Shown in pieces: positions 24,002 through 38,497 of a stretch of DNA of 64,000 bases. Position 1 is the stretch's first letter. Each line of letters opens with the position of its first letter. This DNA is from Hyperoodon ampullatus (Eukaryota; Chordata; Mammalia; Artiodactyla; Ziphiidae): the NCBI GenBank assembly GCA_949752795.1, contig CATKHW010000566.1:62001-126000 (forward strand), given 5' to 3'. Below the pieces are notes generated by a model that saw only the letters and a program-made list of their open reading frames with translations, searched no databases and was not told where the DNA came from. Position numbers and translations under genes: made by a program.

Positions 24002-26664
24002 CGAACCCTAGCCTGGAAGGGAAACCCACCAGCAGCCCTACACCTTACCCTCCGCCGTGCCCTAATCCTGATGCGTACGCTGACACTGAAACGTGCCTCC
24101 GCACGTGCCCTGACCCCAGCCCGTGTCCGTACTCTCACCTGTGCCCTAAACCTTGCCGTTCCCTAACCCGAGTCCTAGACCGGAACGGAAACCCACAGCA
24201 GCCCTACACCTTACCCTCCGCCGTGCCCTAATCCTGATGCGTACGGTGACACTGACCCTTGCGCCCGCATGTGCCCTGACCAGAGCCCGTGTCCATACCC
24301 TCACCTGTGCCCTAAACCTTGCCATTCCCTAACCCGAACCCTAGCCCGGAACAGACACCCACCAGCAGCCCTACACCTTACCCTCCGCGGTGCCCTAATC
24401 CTGATGCGTACGCTGACACTGACCAGTGCGTCCGCACGTGCCCTGACCACAGCCCGTGTCTGTACCCTCACCTGTGCCCTAAACCTGGCCGTTCCCTAAC
24501 CCGAACCCTAGCCCGGAACGGAAACCCATCAGCAGCCCTACACCTTACCCTCCGCCGTGCCCTAATCCTGATGCGTACGCTGACACTGACCCGTGGGTCC
24601 GCACGTGCCCTGAACCCAGCCAGTGTCCGTACCCACACCTGTGCCATAAACGTTGCCGTTCCCTAACCCGAACCCTAGCCAGGAATGGAAATCCGCCAGC
24701 AGCCCTACACCTTACCCTCCGCCGTGCCCTAATCCTGATGCAAACGCTGACACTGACCCGTGCGTCCGCACATGCCCTGACCCCAGCCCGTGTCCGTACC
24801 CTCACTTGTGCCCTTAAACTTGCCGTTCCCTAACCCGAACCCTAGCCCGGAAAGGAAACCCACCAGCAGACCTACACCTTACCCTCCGCCGTGCCCTAAT
24901 ACTGATGCGTACGCTGACACTGACCCGTGCGTCCTCACGTGCCCTGACCCCAGCCCGTGTCCGTACCCTCACCTGTGCCCTAAACCTTGCCGTTCCCTAA
25001 CCCAATCCCTAGCCTGGAACGGAAACCCACCAGCAGCCCTAAACCTTACCCTCCACCGTGCCCTAATCCTGATGCGTACGCTGACAGTGACCCGTGCGTC
25101 CGCACGTGCACTGACCCCACCCCGTGTCCGTACCCTCACCTGTGCCCTAAACATTGCCGTTCCCTAAGCCAAACTCTAGCCCGGAACGGAAACCCATCAG
25201 CAGCCCTACACCTTACCCTCCGCCGTGCCCTAATCCTGATGCGTACGCTGACACTGACACGTGCGTCCGCACGTGCCGTGACCCCATCCCGTGTCCGTAC
25301 CCTCACCTGTGCCCTAAACCTTGCCGTTCCCTAACCCGAACCCTAGCCCGGAACGGAAACCCACAAGCAGCCCTACACCTTACCCTCCGCCGTGCCCTAA
25401 TCCTGATGTGTGCGCTGACACTGACCCGTGCGTCCGCACGTCCTCTGAACCCAGCCCGTGTCCGTACCATCACTTGTGCCCTAAACCTTGCCATTCCCTA
25501 ACCCGAACCCTAGCCCAGAACGGAAACCCACCAGCAACCCTACACCTTACCCTCCGATGTGCCCTAATACTGGTGCGTACACTGACACTGACCCATGCGT
25601 CCGCACGTGCCCTGACCCCAGCCCGTGTCCGTACCCTCATCTCTTCCCTAAACCTTGCCGTTCCCTAACCCGAACCATAGCCCGGAACGGAAACCCACCA
25701 GCAGCCCTACACCTTACCCTCCGATGTGCCCTAATACTGGTGCGTACGCTGACACTGACCCGTGCGTCCGCATGTGCACTGACCCCAGCCCGTGTCCGTA
25801 CCCTCACCTGTGCCCTAAACCTTGACTTTACCTAACCCGAACCCTAGCCCGGAACGGAAACCCACCAGCAGCCCTACACCTTACCCTCCTCTGTGCCCTA
25901 ATCCTGATGCATACGCTGACACTGACCCATGTGTCCGCACGTGCCCTGACCCCAGCTCGTGTCCGTACCCTCACCTGTGGCCTAAATCTTGCCGTTCCAT
26001 AACCCGAACCATAGCCAGGAACGGAGACCCACCATTAGCCCTACACCTAACCCTCCTCCGTGCCCTAATCCTGATGCGTACGCTGACACTGACCCGGGCG
26101 TCCGCACGTGCCCTGACCCCAGCACGTGTCCGTAGCCTCATCTGTGCCCTTAACCTTGCCGTTCCCTATCTTTAACTCTAGCCCGGAACGGAAACCCACC
26201 AGCAGCCCTACACCTTACCCTCCGCCGTGCCCTAATCCTATTGCATTCGCTGACACTGACCCGTGTGTCCACACGTGTCCTGACCCCAGCAGTTGTCTGT
26301 ACCCTCACCTGTGCCCTAAACATTGCCATTCCCTAACCCCAACCCTAGCGCGGAACGGAAACCCACCAGCAGCCCTACACCTTACCCTCCGCCGTGCCCT
26401 AATCCTGATGTGTACGCGGACACTGATCCGTGCGTCCGCACGTGCCCTGACCCCAGCCCGTGTCCGTAACCTCACCTGTGCCCTAAACCTTGCCGTTCCC
26501 TAACCTGAACCGTAGCCCGGTACGGAAACCCACCAGCAGCCCTACACCTTACTTTCCTCCGTGCCCTAATCCTGATGCGTACGCTGACACTGAGCCCTGC
26601 GTCCACACGTGCACTGACACCAGCCCGTGTTTGTACCCTCACCTGTGCCCTAAAACTTGCCTTT
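23827..26664 (+). repeat. Transition zone between two satellite subfamily domains
   Basis: About 17 units lie between the last left-domain type unit (starting 23660) and the first unit preceded by the right-domain junction TTGCCTTTCCC (starting 26665). Units here are relatively close to consensus, and several carry CCGATGTGCCC at unit 58-68 (near 25553 and 25720). I found no foreign DNA and no change of orientation at the transition. The change is in variant content only. Confidence 0.6.
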
Positions 26665-29600
26665 CCCTAACCCGAATCCTAGCCCGGAGCGGAAACCCAC
26701 CAGCAGCCCTACACCTTACCCTCCGCCGTGCCCTAGTCCTGATGCGTACACTGACACTGAACTGTGCGTCCGCACGTGCCCTGATACCAGCACGTGTCCG
26801 TACCCTCACCTGTGCCCTAAACGTTGCCGTTCCCTAACCCGAACCCTAGACCAGAACGGAAACCCACCAGCAGCCCTACACCTTACCCTCCACCGTGCCC
26901 TAATCCTGATGCGTACGCTGACACTGACCCGTGCGTCTGCACGTGCACTGAACACAGCCCGTGTGTGTACCCTCACCTGTGCCTTAAACCTTACCGTTCC
27001 CTAACCCGAACCCTAGCCCGGAACGGAAACCCACCAGCAGCCCTACACCTTACCCTCCGCCATGCCCTAATCCTGATGCGTACGTTGACAATGGCCTATG
27101 GGCCCGCACGTGCCCTGAACCCAGCCCGTGTACGTACCCTCACCTGTGCCCTAAACCTTGCCGTTCCCTAACCCGAACCCTAGCCCGCAATGGAAACCCA
27201 CCAGCAGCCCTACACCTTAACCTCCGCCGTGCCCTAATCCTGATGCGTCCGCTGACACTGACCCGTGCGTCCACACGTGCCCTGACCCCAGCACGTGTCC
27301 TTACCCTCACCTGTGCCCTAAATCTTGCCGTTCCCTAACCCGAACGCTAGCACGGAAAATAAACCCACCAGCAGCCTGACTCCTTACCCACCACCGTGCC
27401 CTAATACTGATACGTACGCTGACACTGACCCGTGCATCCACACGTGCCCTGAACCCAGCCCTTGTCCGTACCTTCACCTGCGCCCTAAACCTTGCCGTTC
27501 CTAACCCGAACCCTAGCACGGACCGGAAACCCAGCAGCAGCCCTACACCTTACCCTCCGCCGTGCCCTACACCTGATAGATACGCTGACACTGACCGGTG
27601 CGTCCACACGTGCCCTTAACCCAGCCCGTGTGTGTACCCTCACCTGTGCCCTAAACCTTGCCGTTCCCTAACCCGAACCCTAGCCCGGAACGGAAACCCA
27701 CCAACAGCCCTACACCTAACCGTCCGCCGTGCCCTAATCCTGAAGCGTACACTTACACTGACCCGTGCGTTCGCACGTGCACTGAACCCAGCCCGTGTCC
27801 ATACCCTCACCTGTGCCCTAAACCTTGCCGTTCCCTGACCCGAACCCTAGCCAGGAAATGAAACCCACCGGCAGCCCTACACCTTACACTCCGCTGTGCT
27901 CTAATGCTGATGCATACGCTGAAAATGACCCGTGTGTCCCCACGTGCACTGACCATAGCCCGTTACCGTTCCCTCACCTGTGCCCTAAACCTTGCCATTC
28001 CCTAACCCGAACCCTAGCACTGAACGTAAACCCTCCAGCAGCCCGACACCTTACTCTACGCCTTGCCCTAATCCTTATGTGTACGCTGACACTGACATGT
28101 GCGTCCGCAAGTGCACTGACACCAGCACGTGTCCGCACCCTCACCAGTGCCCTAAACCTTGCCATACCCTAACCCGAACCCTAGCCAGGAATGGAGACCC
28201 ACCAGCAGCCCTACACCTTACCCTCCGCCGTGCCCTAATCCTGATGCGTACCCTGACACTGACACCTGCGTCCGCACGTGCCCTAACCACAGCCCATGTC
28301 CGTACCCTCACCTGTGCCCTAAACCTTGCCGATCCCTTACTTGAACCGTAGCCCGGAACGGAAACCCACCAGCAGCCCTACACCTTACTCTCCTCCGTGC
28401 CCTAATCCTGATGCGTACGCTGACACTGACCCCTGCGTACGCACGTGCACTGACCCCAACCCGTGTTTGTACCCTCACCTGTGCCCTAAAACTTGCCTTT
28501 CCCTGACCCGAACCCTAGCCCGGATCGGAAACCCACCAGCAACCCTACACCTTACCCTCCGCCGTGCCCTAATCCTGATGCGTACGCTGACCCTGAACTG
28601 TGCGTCCGCACGTGCCCTGACACCAGCACGTGTCCGTACCCTCACCTGTGCCCTAAACCTTGCCGTCGCCTAACCCAAACGCTAGCACGGAAAATAAACC
28701 CACCAGCAGCCCGACACGTTGCCCACCGCCGTGCCCTAATCCTGATGCGTACGCTGACACTGACCCATGCATCCGCACGTGACCTGAACCCAGCCCGTGT
28801 TCGTACCTTCACCTGTGCCCTAAACCTTGCCGTACCCTAACCCGAACCCTAGACAAGAACGGAAACCCAGCAGCAGCCCAACACCTTACCCTCCGCCGTG
28901 ACCTACGCTGATGCGTAGGCTGACACTGAGACGTGCGTCCCCTCGTGCCCTGACCACAGCCCGTGTCCGTTCCCTCACCTGCGCCATAAACCTTGCCGTT
29001 CCCTAACACGAACCCTAGCCCTGAACGGAAAACCACCAGCAGCCCGAAACCTTACCCTCTGCCTTGCTCTAATACTGATGCGTACGCTGACACTGACCCG
29101 TGCGTCCACACGTGCCCTGACCCCAGCCCGTTTCCGTACCCTCACCTTTGCCCTAAACCTTGCCGTTCCCTAACCCGAACCCTAGCCAGGAACGAAGACA
29201 CAACAGCAGCCCTACACCTTACCCCCGGCCGTCCCCTAATCCTGATGCGTACGCTGAAACTCACACATGCGTCCGCACGTGCCCTGACCCCAGCCCGTGT
29301 CCGTACCCTCACCTGTGCCCTAAACCTTGCCGTTCCCTAACTTGAACCGTAGCCCGGAACGGAAACCCACCAGCAGCCCTACACCTTACTTTCTTCCGTG
29401 CCCTACTCCTGATGCGTACGCTGACACTGACTCCTGCGTACGCACGTGCACTGACCCCAGCCCGTGTTTGTACCCTCACCTGTGCCCTAAAACTTGCCTT
29501 TCCCTAACCCGAACCCTAGCCCGGAACGGAAACCCACCAGCAGCCCTACAGTTTACCCTCCGCCGTGCCCTAATCCTGATGCGTACGCTGACACTGAACT

Positions 29601-29668
29601 GTGCATCCGCACTTGCCCTGACACCAGCACGTGTCCGTACCCTCACCTGTGCCCTAAACGTTGCCGTT

Positions 29669-29686
29669 CCCTAACCCTAACCCTAG
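29669..29686 (+). repeat. Perfect short telomeric tract inside a unit
   Basis: The unit start reads CCCTAA CCCTAA CCCTAG, so the second hexamer, CCCGAA in the consensus, is CCCTAA here. This gives seventeen bases of perfect telomeric repeat. A single T for G change explains it, so it may be a back-mutation rather than a relic. Confidence 0.85.
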
Positions 29687-32600
29687 AACGGAACGGAAAC
29701 CCACCAGCAGCCCTACACATTACCCTCCTCCGTGCCCTAATCCTGATGCGTATGCTGACAATGACCTGTGCGTCCCCACGTGCCCTGAACACAGCCCATG
29801 TGTGTACCCTCACCTGTGCCCTAAACCTTGCCGTTCCCTAACCCGAACCCTAGGCCGGAATGGACACCCACCAGCAGCCCTACACCATACCCTCCGCCGT
29901 GCCCTAATCCTGATGCGTACGTTGACACTGGCCTGTGCGTCCTCACGTGCCCTGAACCCAGCCCGTGTCTCTACCCTCACCTGTGCCCTAAACCTTGCCA
30001 TTCCCTAACCCGAACACTAGCCCGGAACGGAAACCCACCAGCAGCCCTACACCTTACCCTCCACCGTGCCCTAATCCTGATGCGTCCACTGACACTGACC
30101 CGTGCGTCCGCACGTGCCCTAACCCCAGCACGTTTCCGTGCACTCACCTGTGCCCTAAACCTTGCCGTTCCCTAACCCGAACGCTAGCACGGAAAATAAA
30201 CCCACCAGCAGCCCGACACCTTACCCTCCACCTTGCCCTAATACTGATGCGTACGCTGACACTGACCCGTGCGTCCGCACGTGCCCTGACCCCATCCCGT
30301 GTCCGTACCCTCACCTGTGCCCTAAACCTTGCCGTTCCCTAACCCGAACCCTAGCCAGGAAAGGAGACACACTTGCAGCCCTATACTTTACCCTCCGCCG
30401 TCCCCTAATCCTGATGAGTACGCTGACACTGACACATGCGTCCACAGGTGCCCTGACCCCAGCCCGTGTCCGTACCCTCACCTGTACCCTAAACCTTGCC
30501 GTTCCCTAACTTGAACTGTAGCCCGGAACGGAAACCCACCAGCAGCCCTACACCTTACCCGCCTCCGTGCCCTAATCCTGATGCATACGCGGACACTGAC
30601 CCGTGCGTCCGCACGTGAACTGATCCCAGCCTGTGTCCATACCCTCACCTGTGCCCTAAACCTTGCCTTTCCCTAACCCAAACCCTAGCCCGGAACGGAA
30701 ACCCACCAGCAGCCCTACAACTTACCCTGCGCCGTGCCCTAATCCTGATGCGTACGCTGACACTGACCCATTCGTCCGCACGTGCCCTGACCCCAGCACG
30801 TGTCCGTAACCTCACCTGTACCCTAAACCTTGCCGTCCCCTAACGCGAACCATAGCCCGGAACGGAAACCCACCAGCAGCCCTACACCTTACCCTGCACC
30901 GTGCCCTAATCCTATTGCGTTCGCTGACACTGACGCGTGTGTCCGCACGTGACCTGACCCCAGGACTTTTCCATACACTCACCTATGCCCTAAACCTTGC
31001 CGTTCCCTAACCCGAACCCTAGCCCGGAACGGAAACCCACCAGCAGCCCTACACCTTGCCCTCTACCATGCCCTAATCCTGATGTGTACGCTGACACTGA
31101 CCCGTGCGTCTGCACGTGCCCTGACCCCAACCCGTGTCCGTACCCTCACCTGTGCCCTAAACCTTGCCGTTCCCTAACCTGAACCGTAGCCCGGTACGGA
31201 AACCCACCAGCAGCCCTACACCTTACCCTCCTCCGTGCCCTAATCCTCATGCGTACGCTGACACTGACCCCTGCGTCCGCACGTGCACTGAACCCAGCCC
31301 ATGTCCGTACCCTCACCTGTGCCCTAAACCTTGCCTTTCCCTAACGCGAACCCTAGCCCGGAACGGAAACCCACCAGCAGCCCTAAACCTTACGCTCCGC
31401 CGTGCCCTAATCCTGAGGCGTACGCTGACACTGAACCGTGCGTCCAGACATTCCCTGTCACCAGCACGTGTCCGTACACTCACCAGTGCCCTAAACCTTG
31501 CCATTCCCTAACCCCAACCCTAGCCCGGAACGGAAACCCACCAGCAGCCCTACACTTTACCAGCCACCGTGCCCTAATCCTATTGCATTCGCTGACACTG
31601 ACCCGTGTGTCCGCACGTGTCCTGACCCCAGCAGTTGTCCGTACCCTCACCTGTGCCCTAAACCTTGCCGTTCCCTAACCCCAACCCTAGCGCAGAACGA
31701 AAACCCACCAGCAGCCCTACACCTTACCCTCCACCGTGCCCTAATCCTGATGCGTATGCTGACACTGACCCCTGCGTCCACACGTGCACTGACCCCAGCC
31801 CGTGTTTGTACCCTCACTTGTGCCCTAAAACTTGCCTTTCCCGAACCTGAACAATAGCCCGGAACGAAAACCCACCAGCAGCCCTACACCTTACCCTCCA
31901 CCGTGCCCTAATCCTGATGCGTACGCTGACACTGAACTGTGCGTCCGCACGTGCCCTGACACCAGCACGTGTCCGTACCCTCACCTGTGCCCTAAACGAT
32001 GCCGTTCCCTAACCCGAACCCTAGACCAGAATGGAAACCCACCAGCAGCCCTACACCTTACCCTCCGCCGTGCCCTATTCCTGATGCGTACCCTGACACT
32101 GACACATGCGTCCGCACGTGCCCTGAACACAGCCCATGTCCGTACCCTCACCTGTGCCCTAAACCTTGCCGTTCCCTTACTTGAACCGTAGCCCGGAACG
32201 GAAACCCACCAGCAGCCCTACACCTTACTCTCCTCCGTGCCCTAATCCTGATGCGTACGTTGACACTGACCCCTGTGTACGCACGGGCACTGACCCCAGC
32301 CCGTGTTTGTACCCTCACCTGTGCCTTAAAACTTGCCTTTCCCTAACACGAACCCTAGCCCGGATCGGAAACCCACCAGCAACCCTACACCTTACCCTCC
32401 GCCGTGCCCTAATCCTGATGCGTACGCTGACACTGAGCAGTGCGTCCGCACGTGCCCTGACACCATCACGTGTCCGTACCCTCATCTGTGCCTTAAACGT
32501 TGCCGTTCCCTAACCCGAACCCTAGACCGGAATGGAAACCCACCAGCAGCCCTACACGTTACCCTCCACCGTGCCCTAATGCTGATGCGTATGCTGACAC

Positions 32601-33420
32601 TGACCTGTGCGTCCCCACGTGCCCTGAACACAGCCCGTGTGTGTACCCTCACGTGTGCCCTAAACCTTGCCGTTCCCTAAAACGAACCCTAGCCCGGAAT
32701 GGAAACCCACCAGCAGCCCTACACCTTACCCTCCGCCGTGAACTAATCCTGATGCGTCCGCTGACACTGACCCGTGCGGCCGCACGTGCCCTGACCCCAG
32801 CACGTGTCCATACACTCACCTGTGCCCTAAACCTTGACGTTCCCTAACCCGAACCCTAGAATGGAACGGAAACCCAGCAGCAGCCCTACACCTTACCCTC
32901 GGCCGTGACCTACTCTGATGCGTACGCTGACACTGACCCGTGCGTCCCCACGTGCCCTGACCACAGCCCGTGTCCGTTCCCTTACCTGTGCCATAAACCT
33001 TGCCGTTCCCTAACACGAACCCAAGCCGTGAACGGAAAACCACCAGCAGCCCGACACCATACCCTCCGCCTTGCCCTAATACTGATGCGTACGCTGACAC
33101 TGACACGTGCGTCCGCACGTTCCCTGACCCCAGCCCGTGTCCGTACCCTCACCTTTGCCCTAAACCTTGCCGTTCCCTAACCCGAACCCTAGCCGGGAAC
33201 GGAGAAACAACAGAAGCCCTACACCTTACCCTCCGCCGTCCCCTAATCCTGATGCGTACACTGACAATGACACATGCGTCCGCACGTGCCCTGACCCCAG
33301 CCCGTGTCCGTACCCTCACCTGTGCCCTAAACCTTGTCATTCCCTAACTTGAACCGTAGCCCGGAACGGAAACCCACCAGCAGCCCTACACCTTACTCTC
33401 TTCCGTGCCCTAATCCTGAT

Positions 33421-33995
33421 GCGTACGCTGACACTGACCCGTGCGTCCGCATGTGCACTGACCCCAGCCCGTGTTTGTACCCTCACCTGTGCCCTAAAAC
33501 TTGCCTTTCCCTAACCCGAACCCTAGCCCGGAACGGAAACCCACCTGCAGCCCTACAACTTACCCTCCTCCTTGCCCTAATCCTGATGCGTCCGCTGACA
33601 CTGACCCGTGCGTCCGCACGTGCCCTGACCCCAGCACGTGTCCGTACCCTCACCTGTGCCCTAAACCTTGCCGTCCCCTAACGCGAACCATAGCCCGGAA
33701 CGGAAACCCACCAGCAGCCCTAAACCTTACCCTCCGCCGTGCCCTAATCCTATTGCGTTCGCTGACACTGACGCGTGTGTCTGCACGTGCCCTGACCCCA
33801 GGACTTTTCCATACACTCACGTGTGCCCTAAACCTTGCCGTTCCCTAACCCGAACCCTAGCCCGGAACGGAAACCCACCTGCAGCCCTACACCTTACCCT
33901 CCGCCGTGCCCTAATCCTGATGGGTACGCTGACACTGACCCGTGCGTCCGCACGTGCCCTGACCCCAGCCCGTGTCCGTACCCTCACCTGTGCCA
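33421..33995 (+). repeat. Block E, copy 1 (pairs with 39596-40170)
   Basis: About three and a half units recur 6175 bp downstream (37 units minus 4 bp), with shared CCTGCAGCC near 33544, CCGTCCCCTAACGCG near 33671, CCTATTGCGTTCG near 33749 and GATGGGTACG near 33920. Block E runs directly into block F in this copy; in the other copy the two are separated by five additional units. Confidence 0.88.
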
Positions 33996-36900
33996 TAAAC
34001 CTTGCCGTTCCCTAACCCGAACACTAGCCTGAAACGGAAAACCACCAGCAGCCCTACACCTTACCCTCCGTCGTTCCCTAATCCTGATGCGTACGCTGAC
34101 ACTGACCCGTGCATCCGCACGTGCCCTGACCCAAGCCCGTCTCCGTACCCTCACCTTTGCCCTAAACCTTGCCGTTCCCTAACCCGAACCCTAGCCCGGA
34201 ACGGAAACCCACGTGCAGCCCTACACCTTACCCTCCGACGTGCCCTAATCCTCATGTGTACGCTGACACTGACCCGTGCGTCCGCACGTGCCCTGACCCC
34301 AGCCCATGTCCGTTCCCTCACCTGTGCCCTAAACCTTGCCGTTCCCTAACCTGAACTGTAGCCCAGTACGGAAACCCACCAGCAGCCCTACACCTTACCC
34401 TTCTCTGTGCCCTAATCCTGATGCGTACGCTGACACTGTCCCCTGCGTCTGCACGTGCACTGACCGCAGCCTGTGTCCGTACCCTCACCTGTGCCCGAAA
34501 ACTTGCCTTTCCCTAACCCGAACCCTAGCCCGGAACGGAAACCCACCAGCAGCCCTAAACCTTACCCTCCGCCGTGCCCTAATGCTGAGGTGTACGCTGA
34601 CACTGAACCGTGCGTCCGCACGTGCCCTGTCACCAGCACGTGTCCGTGCCCTCACCTGTGCCCTAAACCTTGCCGTTCCCTAACCCCAAACCTAGCTCGG
34701 AACGGAAAACCCCCAGCCGCCCTACACCTTACCCTCCGCCGTGCCCTAATCCTGAAGCGTACGCTGACACTGACCCGTGCGTTCGCACGTGCACTGAACC
34801 CAGACCGTGTTCGTACCCTCAACTATGCCCTAAAACTTGCCGTTCCCTAACCCGAACCCTAGCCCGGAAGGGAAACCCACCAGCAGCCTTACAACTTACC
34901 CTCTGCTGTGCCCTAATTCTCATGCATAAGCTGACACTAACCCGTGCGTCCACACGAGACCTGAACACAGCCCGTGTCCATATCCTCACCTGTGCCCTAA
35001 ATCTTGCCGTTCCCTAACCCGAACCCTAGCCCGGAACGAAAAACAACCAGCAGCCCTACACCTTACACTCCGCCGTGCCCTAATCCTGATGCGTGCGCTG
35101 ACACTGACCCGTGTGTCCGCACGTAGTCTGAACCCAGCCCGTGTCCGTACCCTCACCTGTGCCCTAAATCTTGCCGTTCCCTAACCCGAACCCTAGCCTG
35201 GAACGAAAAAGAACCAGCAGCCCTACACCTTACCCTCCGCCGTGCCCTAATCCTGGTGCGTACGCTGACACTGACCCATGTGTCCGCACGTGCCCTGACC
35301 CCAGCACGTGTCCGTACCCTCACCTGTGCCCTAAACCTTTCCGTTCCCTAACCCGAAACCTAGCCCGGAATGGAAACCCAACAGCAGCCCTACACCTTAC
35401 CCTCCGTCGTGCCCTAATCCTGATGTGTACGCTTATAGTGACCAGTGTGTCCGCACGTGCCCTGAACCCAGCCCTTGTCTGTTACCTCACCTGTGCCCTA
35501 CACGTTGCCATTCCCTAACCAGAAACGTAGCCCAGAACGGAAACCCACCAACAGCCCTACACCTTACCCTCCGCCGTGCCCTAATCCTGATGCGTACGCT
35601 GACACAGACAGGTGCGTCCGCACGTACCCTGACCCCAGCACGTGTCCGTTCCCTCATCTGTGCCCTAAGCCTTGCCGTTCCCTAACCTCAACACGAACCC
35701 GGAACGGAAACCCACCAGCAGCCCTACACCTTACCCTCCTCCGTGCCCTAATCCTGATGCGTACGCTGACACTGACCCCTGCGTCCGCACGTGCACTGAC
35801 CCCAGCCCGTGTCCGTACCCTCACCTGTGCCCTAAAACTTGCCTTTCCCTAACCCGAACCCTAGCCCTGAACGGAAAACCACCAGCAGCCCTAAACCTTA
35901 CCCTCCGAGGTGCCCTAATCCTGAGGCGTACGCTGACACTGAACCGTGCGTCCGCACGTTCCCTGTCACCAGCACGTGTCCGTACCCTCACCTGTGCCCT
36001 GAACCTTGCGGTTCCCTAACCCCAACCCTAGCCCTGAACGGAAACCCACCAGCAGCCCTAAACCTTACCCTCCGCCGTGCCCTAATCCTGATGCGTACGC
36101 TGACACTGACCCTTGCGTCTGCACGTGCCCTGAACCCAGCCTGTGTGTGTGCCCTCACCTGTGCCCTAAACCTTGCCGTTCCCTAACCCGAACCCTAGCC
36201 CAGAACGGAAACCCACCTGCAGCCCTACACCTTACCCTCCGTCGTGCCCTAATCCTGATGCGTACGCTGACACTGACCCGTGCGTCCGCACGTGCCCTGA
36301 CCCCAGCCCGTGTCCGTACCCTCACCTGTGACCTAAACCTTGCTGTTCCCTAACCTGAACCGTAGCCCGGAACGGAAACCCACCAGCAGCCCTACACCTT
36401 ACCCTCCTCCGTGCCCTAATCCTGATGCGTCCGCTGACACTGACCCATGCGTCCGTACGTGCACTCACCCCAGCCCGTGTCCGTACCCTCACCTGTTCCC
36501 TAAAACTTGCCTTTCCCTAACCCGAACCCTAACCTGGAAAGGAAACCCACCAGCAGCCCTACACCTTACCCTCCGCCGTGCCCTTATCCTCATGCGTACG
36601 CTGACACTGACCCCTGCGTCCGCACGTGCCTTGACCCCAGCACATGTCCGTAAGCTCACCTGTGCCCTAAACCTTGCCGTTCCCTAACCCGATCCCTAAC
36701 CCGGAACGGAAACACACGAGCAGCCATACACCTTACCCTCTGCTGTGCCCTAATCCTGATGCGTATGGTGACACTGTCCCGTGCGTCCGAACCTGCCCTG
36801 ACCCCAGCACATGTCCGTACCCTCACCTGTACCCTAAACTTTGCCGTTCCCTAACCCGAACCCTAGCCCGTAATGGAAACCCACCAGCAGCCCTACACGT

Positions 36901-38497
36901 TACCGTCCGCCGTGCCCTAATACTGATGCGTACGCTGACACTGACCCGTGCGTTCACACGTGCCCTGACCCAAGCCCGTATCCGTACCCTCACCTATGCC
37001 TTAAAACTTGCCGTTCCCTAACCCGAACCCTGGCCCGGAACGTAAACCCAAACCAGCCCTACACCATACCCTCCGCCGTTCCCTAATCCTGATGCGTAAG
37101 CTGACACTGACCCGTGCGTCCCCACAGGCCCTGAAGCCATCCCGTGTACGTAACCTCACCTGTGCCCTAAATCTTGCCGTTCCCTAACCCGAACCCTAGC
37201 CCGGAACGGAAAACCACCAGCAGCCCTACACCTTACCCTCCGCAGTGCCCTAATCCTGGTGCGTACGCTGACATTGACCCATGTGTCCGCACGTGCCCTG
37301 ACCCCAGCACGTGTCCGTACCCTCACCTGTGCCCTAAACCTTGCCGTTCCCTAACGCGAACCCTAGCCCGGAACGGAAACCCAACAGCAGCCCTACACCT
37401 TACCCTCCGCCGTGACCTAATACTGATGCATACGCTGACACTGACCCGTGCGTCCGCACGTGCCCTGATCCCAGCCCGTGTCAGTACTCACCTGTGCCCT
37501 AAACCTTGCCATTCCCTAACCTGAACCGTAGCCCAGAACGGAAACCCACCAGCAGCCCTACACCTTAACCTCCTCCGTGCCCTATTCCTGATGCATCCGC
37601 TGACGCTAACCCTTGCGTCCGCACGTGCCCTGGACCCAGCCCGTGTCCGTACCCTCACCTGTGCCCTAAACCTTGCCATTCCCTAACCCGAAACCTAGCC
37701 CGGAACGGAAACCCACCAGCAGCGCTACACCTTACCCTCCGCTGTGCCCTAATCCTGATGGGGGCGCTGACACTGACCCGTGCGTCCGCACGTCCTCTGA
37801 ACCCATCCCGTGTCCGTACCCTCACCTGTGCCCTAAACCTTGCCGTTCCCTAACCCGAACCCTAGCCCAGAATGGAAACCCAACAGCAGCCCTACACCTT
37901 ACCCTCCGATGTGCCCTAATCCTGGTGCGTACGCTGACACTGACCCGTTCGTCCCCACGTGCACTGACCGCAGCCCGTGTCCGTTCCCTCAACTGTGCCC
38001 TAAACCTTGCCGTTCCCTAACCCGAACCCTAGCCCTGAACGGAAACCCACCAACAGCCCGACACCTTACCCTCAGCCTTGCCCTAATCCTGATGCGTACG
38101 CTGACACTACCCGTGCGTCCACACGTGCCTTGACACCAGCCCGTGTCCGTACCCTCACCTGTGCCCTAAATATTGCCGTTCCCTAACCCGAAGCCTAGCT
38201 CGGAATGGAAACCCACCAGCAGCCCTACACCTTACACTCCGTCGTGCCCTAATCCTGAAGCGTACGCTGAAACTGACCCGTGCGTCCGCAGGTGCCCTGA
38301 CCCCAGACCGTGTCCGTACACTCACCTGTTCCCTAAACCTTGCCTTTCCCTAACCTGAACCCTAGCCCGGAACGGAAACCCACCAGCAACCCTACAACTT
38401 ACCCTCCGCCGTGCCCTAATCCTGATGCGTACGCTGACACTGAATCGTGCGTGCGCACGTGCCCTGACCCCAGCACGTGTCCGTACCCTCACCTGTG
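33977..38497 (+). repeat. Duplicated block F, copy 1 (pairs with 40987-45509)
   Basis: A 4.5 kb stretch (27 units) recurs 7010 bp downstream, rising to 7012 bp after a 2-bp deletion near 37485 (42 units minus 4 or 2 bp). I compared about 1 kb (35004-36006) closely and found about ten differences, so divergence is near 1%. Shared private changes include the 1-bp deletion in GACACTACCCG near 38107 and GATGGGGGCG near 37757. The block contains one copy of the ordered unit series a-k. Confidence 0.93.
35680..37348 (+). repeat. Ordered unit series, copy 1: a-b-c-e-f-g-h-i-j-k
   Basis: Ten successive units carry distinctive marks in fixed order: a (35680, AACCTCAACACGAACCC start), b (35847, TTGCCTTTCCC before it, CCTGAGGCGTACG), c (36014, AACCCCAACCCTAGCCCTG), e (36181, CACCTGCAGCC, CCGTCGTGCCC), f (36348, CCTGAACCGTAGCCCGG, ACTCACCCC), g (36515, CCTAACCTGGAAAGG), h (36682, CCGATCCCTAACC), i (36849, TAGCCCGTAATGG), j (37016, CCCTGGCCCGG), k (37182, CCGCAGTGCCC, CCTGGTGCG). 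Type d, present in three other copies, is missing. Confidence 0.8.
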
